From positions 310,001 through 374,000 of the forward strand of contig WTXI01000012.1 of assembly GCA_022376515.1 (NCBI GenBank): a stretch of 64,000 bases of DNA, in the 5' to 3' direction. Of this stretch, positions 48,528-58,332 are shown piece by piece (the first letter of the stretch is position 1; each line of letters opens with the position of its first letter). The stretch is from Lactifluus volemus. Taxonomy: Eukaryota > Basidiomycota > Agaricomycetes > Russulales > Russulaceae. Under the pieces are notes generated by a model, which worked only from the letters and a program-made list of their open reading frames with translations, had not been told where the DNA came from and did no database searches. The translations under genes were made by a program, and so were the position numbers.

Positions 48528-49640
48528 CCGTGAGATCCGATGACTCAGACCGAAACCGTCTTTCTTTCCCTGCGACCCACTCACCTGGGGCCTATTGTCG
48601 ACCCGAACCCTTCCGCACCCGTGGAGGTGCCGTGGTCGTCGTTGATTCGAGAGCGATCCTGCGTCTGTGCTTTGCATAACGACGACGGCTGGTCAGCGCG
48701 CGGTCGCGATGGAAGATACAGTGCCGACACCGATCATAGTCCGTGACTTCAATCCGTTCACGCCCAACTACGAAGGATCAACCACAGCATCCGAGTCACA
48801 ACGGGAGTGAACCTACTCCGAAATGGGATTTGGATGGCTCTCATTGTGGAGAAAGCATGCTCCCCGCGGGCTCGGTGTTCAAGGAGGACATGGGGTCTGC
48901 ATTGCGGTGCGTCAAGACCGTCACTTTCACTTGTAGCAAATATCATTACGAGGGGGTCCTGATCAACGAGGAGAGGATTTGGGGTTTGAGAGTACGTCCG
49001 TGTCCGTTCGTCGAGTTGGCCGATGTATTAAAACTATGCTCCGTTTCGTGTTACCTCGAAATGGACCCTCATTTAACGAATCCGACGAACGATCGATGTA
49101 ACAAGATGATTGTTACAAGCAGACTCACGCACTGTACTGAGGCCTGCGACCGTACTGTGTCGTCATTTCATCGATTGTGATCTTGACCATCTTGAGCGCA
49201 TTTACGATCAGGTTGGGAATGACGAGTATGTCTTGGGTGAGGAAACTGAAGTATGCCTAGGCGCCCCCTGCCCTCCGTTATCTCGTCCAGATGGAACGTT
49301 TTGGAGTGACCGACGACGTACGTCCAGGACTATTGAGCGTCTTGACCTCCTGGAGAAGAGCACGACGTTTTGCTCGGTACGAGGCTCCACGGGACCAGTC
49401 GTCGACCAATTCCTACATCCTGCTTCCGTCTCTCGGACAGGTGGGGTCAGCTATTGAAGTAGGTAAAGCTCGACCTCAGGGACCAGATCTTGGACGTTGG
49501 CATGGCCGTGCAGAGCACGACCTTATTGCGGCTCTGACCACGTGCGTATCTTTTACTTTTCTCATCATTTCACAGATTTATTTTCAACCAAGTAAAGAGA
49601 ATACGGACATGGAACCTTGACATCTGACGTTGGAAATATG
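48528..49640. repeat. Unknown block, copy 2 (paired with 43566-44875)
   Basis: Second copy of the unknown block. A 145-codon frame (48743-49180) and a 115-codon frame (49110-49457, with HFIDCDLDHLERIYDQVGND) overlap, suggesting a broken reading frame. No domain is recognised. Confidence 0.5.
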
Positions 49641-50711
49641 TTTACTCAGTTTGCTACTGGCTAGCCTCATCCTCTTTCCGAGCAACCATCATTTTTAGGA
49701 AAACGTTACCATCTGGCCAATGCCATTTCTGATCGAGATTGTTGGCGAATTTCTCGTACTCCTCATCACATTTCCATGGGCACGAAGCGAGTACCTGGTG
49801 TGCTGGAACGTGGGTGAGGTGCACTGTGTGTCGCTACTAGTAAGGTCGTGTCCTATCCTCGTCATTTTAAACCGTTGTGTCGAACGCCACTCCGCATTCT
49901 TGAACTTCCAGATAAGCAGTCGCACCTCCCCTGTTGGCATTGGGTTCCAACAAATGAAAGGACTTTGATTTGAATGCGACCGTGTTCCCCCCCCAAAAAA
50001 ATGAATAAAGGAAGTGTTGAAATGAGATGGCATCAGTCGAAATGATAAAAAAAAACCTGAGACGGTAATCTGTACATTGAAGTGTATATATGTTACGCAT
50101 CGTCTCTTCACGCTTGTTTCGAGAAAGCATCCACTGCAAGGTTGCTGACGACATCGTCGGCATCTTCCCTAGTAAGTTACTGTAGTTACACATCATGATC
50201 GACCGACTTCCAATGACTCGACGAGCAAAAGCAGGCACAAGAACATACAGCGTCAATGATTTTCCTGCCGAAATTGGCCAAACTCAAGTCGGGAAAGCCT
50301 AAATATTAGTGATAACACATGTTTGTCAATTCCATAAATCTGCATTCGTATACCGCAACATTTGTCACAATTGAACGGTGGTCTGACGATAGACCAGTTC
50401 CATACAATACCCGGAAATCCTTTCCGTCGTTTCCCATGCCTAATTGCTTACTACTAATCCACAAATTATAAAACGTCATAATACTACCGCAAGTGTAGTC
50501 GGAATCCTCAGACTGCCAGCGGATACGGTAAACGTGCCTTGCTTGAGACTTGGAAGATTCACCTCTGGCAATCTACCAAGCACCCCAAGCATTAATTGGG
50601 TTTCGGAACAACCTCGGTCCGACACATAATCAATGTGACAGCGGAGTAGAGCTGATAGACTGATCCTTCAAGCCGGGTTACCGGAGCGTGCTTCGTGGGC
50701 TTCTCGCGACG
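49641..50711. repeat. Duplicated upstream block of copy D
   Basis: It matches blocks upstream of copies B and C, including AAGAACATACAGCGTC, TTCCTGCCGAAATTGGCC and GGTGGTCTGACGATAGACC. No gene is seen. Confidence 0.55.
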
Positions 50712-50775
50712 TCAAAAATGGTGTCCCTGAAACTTGCCTTGAATGTTGGGAGAGGTACAGTATAAGTATATAAGG
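50712..50775 (+). promoter_or_regulatory. Conserved core promoter of copy D
   Basis: GTCAAAAATGGTGTCCCTGAA followed by TATAAGTATATAAGG, about 82 bp upstream of the start codon. Confidence 0.6.
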
Positions 50776-50856
50776 TGGGTCAACGCGGCTTGTTGGGGTC
50801 ACCTCGGTTGCCCAGTCCATTTTTGTTTGAGGACCTACATCATTCGCGGACTTGGA

Positions 50857-51928
50857 ATGCGCTCCTTCAAGCTTTTGTCTGGTCTTAGTCTGTTCTTGGG
50901 GTCTCACGCGTCACGGTCGCACCTCGCGGCGCGCCAGCCAATACCACATTCTCTAGATGTCCGCCAGGTCAGCAACGTGTGCTCATCTATCTTCGTCCCA
51001 CTCGTAGGCGGGGGTAGCGATGCCATCATAGGTCAGAGTCAATTTCCCAGTATGAAATCCTGTTCTGATTGAGTGTCTCAGAGGGCTGCTTCTGTACGGC
51101 GGACATTCCCGCATACGTTGCTTCGGGCATCATCCCCGGGCCAATAATTACGTTCTTTGGAGTAAAACAAATCATAGCTGATGCGAATGGCGCCGTATGT
51201 GAACAAAGCCACCTTCCTTTGAGCATCTACATACCTTGACCCAACGTCAGATCATTAAGGCTTACGAAAAGTGCTCGTACCCTGCTAACACCATTTCCTC
51301 ATGTACTGGAGGAGCTGGAGCTCGTTGCGGGTTTGAGTGCACGAATGGGTTCACACCTTCCCACCCAACAACCCGACGACGTGCGTTTGCGAGGAGCCAT
51401 CGGTCGTCTGTAATGGCCAGTGCGTAGGAGCTGGATCGTGTCCCTCAAGCATTCCCCCAGACAAGAAGAAACGTTGGGTTGGCAGTGGTGTCTGTGCCGA
51501 GATGGGTCCTGAATGGGCCGCGTGTGGCGTCTTCGGTGGCAGAGCCCATGCTTGGGAGTGCATCAATATCGCAAACAATCTTGAAAGCTGTAAGTACCTT
51601 TGATGCAAATTTTGTATGATGTCTGTGCTGTGCGCAAGCAACTGACATATTTCGCGTTCATCTAGGTGGCGGGTGCGCGATGCCGCTGACACCTTTTACT
51701 CCAATTGGCCAGGACTGTAGCTCTCTCCCTGGTGTTGCAGACGTTGCATGTATCATGGGTGAATGCGCCGTGAGCCGTTGCCTGCCAGGATATGTTCCCG
51801 CTCATGATGGCACCCATTGCATCTCGAAGCACCGAAAGATTTCACATTCTTTCGGAGATGAGGACGAAGTTGAGTTGGCACCGGCAAAGGCGTATGGACT
51901 CGAACACATTCCTTTACAGAATTATTGA
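50857..51928 (+). pseudogene. CPL1-like copy D, one-base frameshift in exon 3
   Basis: Exons by homology are 50857-51031, 51082-51194, 51251-51589 and 51666-51928. The N-terminus is MRSFKLLSGLSLFLGSHA, with CFCTADIPAYV in exon 2, CGFECTNGF, KKKRWVGSGVCAEMGPEW and an intact CPL1-like domain in exon 4. Exon 3 is again one base short (339 bp): after GFECTNGFTP a T is missing from the short T run near 51350, compared with copies F and G. The frame slips just after CGFEC, at a different base from copy C, and stops at about 51427. All splice sites are conserved. Recent inactivation and homopolymer error are both possible. Confidence 0.75.
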
Positions 51929-52654
51929 GTAGCAGCTCCCTACCGCTAGGAAATGTTAAATGTACAGGGGCAGAACAAGAGACATTGGACACTATAGCAC
52001 ATCTTAATTAGATACCCTCACTGAATTTCAAACTCATATTCTCTTTTTTGGAATGCATATGGACACTTCTTTTCACGTTAATCCTGGGCGTTATGTAGTA
52101 GGCTACTACTGCTGCTACCTGTCCTGGCTACACTCAGTTCCGGGTCTACACATTCGCGACATTTCCTATTTGTGGCGTGCTGAATCAGGTGATTCCGGGG
52201 GCAGCAGTCACCGGTCGCTCGTGATTATGAATATTTTGCATTAGCGATGAGAATAAATTTGCGGTCTTAAGCAGGTTGAAACAATGTGTTGAAATAAGCT
52301 TGGCCCTGTGATAAGCAATAGCGTTAATGCTGTCGGGTGTGCTAAACTGGGTACGAATGATATTGCCGCGGGGGTAGTGACTATAGATTAGCCGCGGGGC
52401 TACTGTACCCTGGGCCAGAGGTTCAAGTTGATGTTTCCTTATTTGTAATAAAGACCTGGCGGACATGCTCCGGCTGTGTCCTAGACCAGGTACCAACATA
52501 TCACTCGGACATCAGGAATCCAGCCCCCGAAAATTTCCGGGAATAAACAAAATGTCATACTGTAATGGCGCGGCTCTGAGTCATTGGGGTCATCTCTCGC
52601 CCAATCCATCCTTTCGTTTCAAGATCTACTACACTACATTAGTACTTATCCAAT
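51929..52654. repeat. Spacer between copies D and E, duplicated at 54895-55816
   Basis: It shares TTATCCTGGGC-type, CTACCTGTCCTGGCTA and CGACATTTCCTAT words, and CGGACATGCTCCGGCTGTG, with the F-G spacer. Copies D-E and F-G are therefore a duplicated gene pair. A dyad around GACCTGG...CCAGGTACC sits about 170 bp upstream of copies E and G. Confidence 0.65.
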
Positions 52655-53030
52655 ATGCACCGACTCTTCAAACTTCTCTCTATCCTCAGTCTGCTATTCG
52701 GGGCCCGTGTGTCGTTCCTCACAGCGCACCTGCTGGCACCACACCCCCTAGATGTCCGTCAAGTCTCCAACGCGTGTGCGAACAACAACGAACAATTTAT
52801 ATTCCCCGATATTTCTGCCGTCACGGTCGCGTTCACTATAGGTGGGTCAATTCCTACGTCACTATATGAAGTGTCCCTAATCCTGATTGGTTGTCTCAGA
52901 TACCTGTCCTTGTGTGGAGCCTGAGGACATTCCGACTTACATCAGAGAAACCGTCCCCCAGAATGTGCTTCAAGTCTTCACACAGAACACAGCTAGATCT
53001 AGGGCTGAAATGACAAAGGCCTCTCTTTGA
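52655..53030 (+). pseudogene. Truncated CPL1-like copy E fused to hairpin repeat
   Basis: Exon 1 (52655-52841) encodes a signal peptide and pro-region of the A/G type (MHRLFKLLSILSLLFGARVS, LDVRQVSN). Exon 2 starts at 52900 with TCPCVEPEDIPTYI. After NVLQVF, at about 52979, the gene sequence stops and the cluster repeat begins, so exons 3 and 4 and the CPL1-like domain are missing. The frame continues for about 17 codons into the repeat and ends at a TGA inside the hairpin. It may still make a short secreted peptide of about 91 residues. The junction marks a recombination or deletion point. Confidence 0.75.
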
Positions 53031-53290
53031 CATTTTAGCCCTGAACCTAGCTAGAGGACATGAGCAGAGTGATCACCGTACTACCTGAGCAAACAAAAGT
53101 AAACGCGAGGCGAACCAGAACCAAACAGGAAGTTGAGAGACACGATGTGACGATGTACATAGAAAACCCAAAGGAGACAAAAAAAACATGAGCGTGGCAT
53201 GATGTGAGAGTGGGCAGGTCTACCGAGGTGCTTGTAAGAAAACCGGACGAGAATGGGTGAAACGAGGTGACCTTACACAGGGTGCTGCCC
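52979..53290. repeat. Cluster repeat unit 4 with hairpin
   Basis: It matches 35290-35560 closely, including GAGCGTGGCATGATGTGAGA or a variant and GGTGCTTGTAAGAAAACCG. The hairpin at 53003-53040 has arms GGCTGAAATGACAAAG and CTTTGACATTTTAGCC. The left part of the unit is missing, cut at the copy E junction. Confidence 0.7.
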
Positions 53291-53716
53291 GTGCATACAG
53301 TAAATGTGGGACTTGGAAGAATCACCTCTGAGCAATCTGTCAAGCATCCCAACTATAGTATCCATATCGATTATACCTACACATCCAAAAATACATTCAT
53401 AGGTGGACTCTAAAATTCGTCCAGAAATGGAAGGTGAATCGGCGAAAACCGTACCGGAATACTGTACTCAAAAAGAAGGACGGGAGACCCAAAAAGGAAA
53501 AACGCCACGTGTGTTGTATCCAAACCTCTAGCTCGATTTTAAATTTCGGTTTCGAACAAGTGTGTATTTTTAGCATTTTGGCATTTCAATACGGATTTAG
53601 CTGTAATTGGGTTTCGGACCAACAGCGTGACAACGGAGTAGAACTGATGCTTCAACTAGAAGCTGTCGACCCCTTGGAGACTCGGAAATTAACGGAGCGT
53701 AGTGGGCTTTTCGCGA

Positions 53717-53770
53717 CGTCAAAACTGGTGTCCCTGAAAATGTTGGGAGAGATGTCAGTATATAAATAAG
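53717..53770 (+). promoter_or_regulatory. Conserved core promoter of copy F
   Basis: GACGTCAAAACTGGTGTCC followed by AGTATATAAATAAG, about 45-60 bp upstream of the start codon. Confidence 0.6.
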
Positions 53771-53813
53771 ATGGGTTAGTTCATTTTGTTTGAGGACCTA
53801 CATCATTCGCGGA

Positions 53814-54874
53814 ATGCGCTCCTTCAAGTTTTTCTCTGGTCTTAGTCTGCTTTTGGGGACCCACGCGTCGCTCCTCGCGGCGCGCCAGCCAGTACCACAT
53901 GCTCTAGATATCCGCCAGGACAGCAATGTGTGTTCGTTTATCGTTACCAAACTTTCAGTCGGGGGTACCAATACCCTCATAGGTCTGAGTCAATTTCCCA
54001 GTATGAAATCCTGTTCTGATTGGGTGTCTCAGAGGGCTGCTTCTGTACGGCGGACATTCCCGCTTACGTTCTTTCGGGCAGCATCCCCAGCATAACACTT
54101 AGGGCCATGGGATCAAAACAAGTCACAGACATTTTGGATAGCAACGTATGTGAACAAAGCCACCTTCCCTTGAGCATTTACATACCTTGACCCCACTTCA
54201 GATTATCACGGCTTCGGAAAAGTGCGATTACCCTCCTCACTCCATTTCCTCATGCGCTGAAGGACCTGAATTTGTTTGCGGGTTTGAGTGCACGGATGGA
54301 TTCTCACCTTTCCCACCCGGCAACCCGGTGACATGCCGTTGCGAGGCACCCTCGGTCATCTGCAATGGCCAGTGCGTAGCACCTGGATCATGTCCCTCAA
54401 GTGTTCCCCCACCGAAGAAGAAGCGTTGGGTTGGTAGTGGTGTCTGTGCCGAGATGGGTCCCGAATGGGCCGCGTGTGGCGTCTTCGGCGGCGGAGCCCG
54501 TGCTTGGGAGTGCATCGATACTGCAAACAATCTTGAAAGCTGTAAGTGCCGTTTATCCAAATTTTGTATGCTCTCCGTGCGCAACCAACTGACATATTTG
54601 CGTTCATCTAGGTGGCGGGTGCGCGTTGCCCCTAACACCCTTTACTCCAATTGGCCAGGACTGTAGCTCTCTCCCTGGTGTTGCAGACGTTGCATGTATC
54701 ATGGGTGAATGCGCTGTGGGCCGTTGCCTGCCAGGATATGTTCCCGCTCATGATGGCACCCATTGCATCTCGAGGCACCGAAAGATTGCACATTCTTCCG
54801 GAGATGAGGATGAAATTGAGTTGGTACCGGCAAATGCGTATGGACTCGAACATATCCCTTTACAGAAATATTGA
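53814..54874 (+). CDS. CPL1-like secreted cysteine-rich protein, copy F
   Basis: Predicted exons are 53814-53982, 54033-54145, 54202-54541 and 54612-54874 (294 residues), phases 1, 0, 1. The signal peptide is MRSFKFFSGLSLLLGTHA; the pro-region ends LDIRQD. Motifs in order: CFCTADIPAYV, CGFECTDGF, CRCEAPSVICNGQCV, PPKKKRWVGSGVCAEMGPEW, ECIDTANNLESC, then CGGCALPL, DCSSLPGVADVACIMGECAV and CLPGYVPAHDGTHC, and an acidic tail. This is the only intact full-length member of the MRSFK type (copy B has a shortened tail) and is the reference for the frameshifts in C and D. The first donor is the weak GTCTGA at a conserved place. It is expected to be secreted; its function is unknown. Confidence 0.87.
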
Positions 54875-55816
54875 GTGGCACTTCCCCTACCTCTAGGAAA
54901 TCTTAAATTTACAGGGGCAGAACTTGAACAAGAGATGTTGAACACGATAGCACATCTAATTAGATACCCTCAAGGAGGTCCAACCCATATTCACTTTTTT
55001 GGGGGGGCATATGGACATTTGTTTAAATTTTCTGACTCGGACTTGTCATTCTGGACCGTAGTTTACAGAGCACAGTAGTAACTTTTTGCAAGTTTATCCT
55101 GGGCTTTATGTAGGCTACTGCCGCTACCTGTCCTGGCTATACTAAGTTCCCTACACATTCGTGACATTTCCTATTGGTGGTGCATCGATGGTCGCGGTTC
55201 ATCATTGAACTTTCAAAGATTTGGATCATGATGAGGTATGAAGAGAGCAGAAGGAGACAAACAAAAGAGGCAGAAATCGGTGATTCCGGAGCACCGGTCG
55301 CTCGTGACTATGAACGTTTTGCACTAGCAGGAGTTTACACAAATTATCATTATTTGTTTGAAGTGTTTTTGTAACTGCTATTTTCTAAATTTTATAAAAT
55401 TACTTAAATTACCGATAATGATAATAAATTTGTGACCTTAAGCACGTTGAAACAGTGTGTTGAAATAAGCTTGACCCCGTGATACGCAATAGCGTCAATG
55501 CTGTTGGGTGTGCTAAACTAGGTACAAATTGTCATTGTGATATCGTCGCGGGGGCATAGATTAGTCGGTGGGCTACCCTTGAACCTGATGTTCAGGTTAA
55601 TGTTTCCTTATTTGTAATAAAGACCTGGCGGACATGCTCCGGCTGTGTCCTAGACCAGGTACCAACATCTCACTCGGACATCAGGAATCCAGCCCTGAAA
55701 ATTTCCGGGAATAAACAAAATGCCATACTGTATTGATGCGGCTCTGAGTCGTTGGGGTCATCTCTCGCCCAGTCCATTCTTTTGTTTCAGGATCAACCAT
55801 TAGTTCTTTATCCAAT
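54875..55816. repeat. Spacer between copies F and G, duplicate of D-E spacer
   Basis: The order of shared words matches 51929-52654, with extra sequence near 55180-55420 that is absent there. No gene is seen. Confidence 0.6.
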
Positions 55817-56952
55817 ATGAACCGACTCTTCAAATTTCTCTCTATTCTCAGTCTGCTATTCGGGGCCCGTGCGTCGTTCCTCACTGCGCGCCTGCCAGTA
55901 CCACACCGTCTGGATGTCCGTCAAGTCTCCAACGTGTGTGCGAACATCAACGAACAATTTCCGTTTCCCGGTAGTTCTACCGTCGCGTTCACCGTAGGTG
56001 GGTCAATTCCTACATATGAAGTGTCCTCAATCCTGATTGGTTGTCTCAGATACCTGTCTTTGTGTGGCGGACATTCCGACTTACATTGGAAATACCGTCT
56101 CCCCAAATGTGCTTCAAGTCTTCGGCGACCTGTCAAGTGGGATTTTTCAAACTTTGACGGATCAGGTATGCGAACAACGACAAAAATCGTGAGCGTTTTC
56201 TTAACTTGGCTCAACCTCAGATCAACGCGGCTGCAGCCAGTCAAAACTGCCAGTACCCTGAGAACAGCACTCCCTCCTGTATTGACCAAAACCCATGCGG
56301 GTTTCAGTGCGAGAACGGGTTCACACCTTTCCCGTGTAGCAACCCGACGTCCTGCGTTTGCCAGACACCATCGGTTGTCTGTAACGGCCAGTGTGTAGCT
56401 GCTGGGGCATGTCCCTCGGGCTCGCCTTCTTCAGGCTCAGACTCTGGCTCGGGCGGGGAAGCTCCCTCGGGAAGGAAAAAACGTTGGATTGGCAGTGGTA
56501 TCTGTGCGGAGATGGGTCCTGAATGGACTGCATGTGGTGTCTTTGGCAGCGGTGACCGTGCATGGGAGTGCGTCAATACAGCCCGCGATCTCGAAAGCTG
56601 TAAGTGCCTTGCTGCATACGCTTTTTGCGTACTATCCGTGCGAATCATTAGCAGCGCATAGGACTGACATGGACTTCGACCTGATTCAGGTGGCGGGTGC
56701 ATGTTACCCCTGACACCTTATACTCCAATTGGCGAGGACTGTAGTTCTCTCCCTGGTGTTGCGGACGTCGCCTGTATCGCAGGTCAATGTGTTGTCCAAC
56801 GTTGCCTCCTGGGATATGCTGGAGGGCATGGCCGCAACCGTTGTGTCCCGAGGCGCAGGAAGAACTCACAGCATCCCGGAGACAAGGATAAAGCGGAGTT
56901 CGCGCCGGCAAGGGTGTATGGGCTCGAAAATGTCCCTTTGGAGAAATATTAA
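55817..56952 (+). CDS. CPL1-like secreted cysteine-rich protein, copy G
   Basis: Predicted exons are 55817-55997, 56050-56165, 56221-56599 and 56690-56952 (312 residues), phases 1, 0, 1. The signal peptide is MNRLFKFLSILSLLFGARA; the pro-region ends LDVRQVSN. It carries CLCVADIPTYI, CGFQCENGF, CVCQTPSVVCNGQCV and EMGPEWTACGVFGSG, then the CPL1-like domain with DCSSLPGVADVACIAGQCVV. It has a Gly/Ser-rich insert (SGSDSGSGGEAPSGRKKRW) before the basic site, absent in other copies, which acts like a flexible linker between the two Cys-rich parts. The closest relatives are E and A. It is the last gene of the cluster and intact. Confidence 0.87.
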
Positions 56953-58332
56953 ACGCCGCGGCCAATTCACCCGAGACGGTCAAGGAGACGATAAATGTAT
57001 CCACGGGTAGAGCAAACAAAGCTGGACACTATAACTTATCTAACTAGATACACTCTCTGAAGTTCGGACCCGTAGTCTCTCTTTACTGGGAGCCTTGAGA
57101 GTCCACAGACAGTCCTTACATTCTGACTTATCATCCTGGATGATTGTTACAGAGTAGAAATCTTGCTACAAGGATTCGTATATACTGTAAGTAAGGCAGT
57201 TATGGCACTTCTTGAACAAGGCTCATTACCTTTTGGTGGTCAGGTTTCACAATTGTAATTGAGACCAAGTACCGGAACCGCAAGCCCTCGTCACGTGCCG
57301 CGACTACCTCCTAGTACGGTGCTCGATACCCTGTCCGCAGCTGCCAACGGCGCTGCCTGGCCAGTGTCCGCTTATCCTGTATTTTTTCTTGCTAACTCAA
57401 GATCTCGAAACCGAGGATTGCAAAGCGAGCGAAGGCGAGAATGGTGCAGAACGAGGCCTGCAGAGACTCGAGTGGCCGGGCATCGGTCACCCTTGAACGG
57501 GATCTGACCTTATAACAACTACTCAAGATGAACAGTAACCTCAGTAGTGCTGTAGTCCTAGTTGGGTGAATGCCTTCTAGCGCTTAGCGCCGAGGCTGAG
57601 TCTGCGATGTCATGCTTATTCGACGTGCCAACTTCAAATATTGGAAAGTTGAATGCGTTGAGCTGCTTGACTTTCCGGCCGCGTCAAGTGTAAATTGACC
57701 ACTACTGGAACAAAGCCCCTGGACGTTCAACGTGCTAAATGGCGTATAGGCGCATTATGTGTTGGCCAACTTTGAAGGGGCAACGACCTCATGTGGCTCA
57801 CCGTCGGGCGTTGCCGAATCGGCACCTACTGCCCCACCCGCGAAGGCGCGGGACCGGTGTGCGAAAAACTTCACGTCGCGGGAGATTGACCGAAAACCGC
57901 ATCTCGTCGGATAGTCCAGACCAGAAACAGCCAGACGGATGCCGAATATAGGACACCAAGCCACGTGAACCGCATGCCGTAACCGCATTTGTAAGCTGAC
58001 GAATTTCGACCTTGAAACCAAGGTAATCGTCCCACCCCGAAAGCTAGTATGCAGTATGAGATTCATCCGTTATCACACTACGAAATTATTGACTATAACT
58101 TGAAACACAACAACTGCTACTCTAGTTATCAAAAGCCCGATATAATCCTGCATCTGGGAGCTTTTGCCGACTGACGTAAAGGCAGACACCCACCATACCA
58201 TTCTATCTATGTTAGCTTCCATCTGTGTACACTAGAAGGCTGTCACTGAACATTTTCAAGCTCTGATGAACTGTCATGACCCTCTTTGTCCATCTCCAGT
58301 GATTCACCGTGCCCAACTCTTCCACCGCCATT
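56953..58332. other. Intergenic between CPL1-like cluster and transporters
   Basis: It starts with the family 3'-flank word (GGACACTATAACTTATCTAA near 57022). The remaining frames are short and without domains. Confidence 0.45.

Noticed and set aside
35229..53290. The short hairpin repeats as a CRISPR array
   Set aside because: Units are thousands of bases apart, internally complementary and in a eukaryote. They are parts of segmental duplications.
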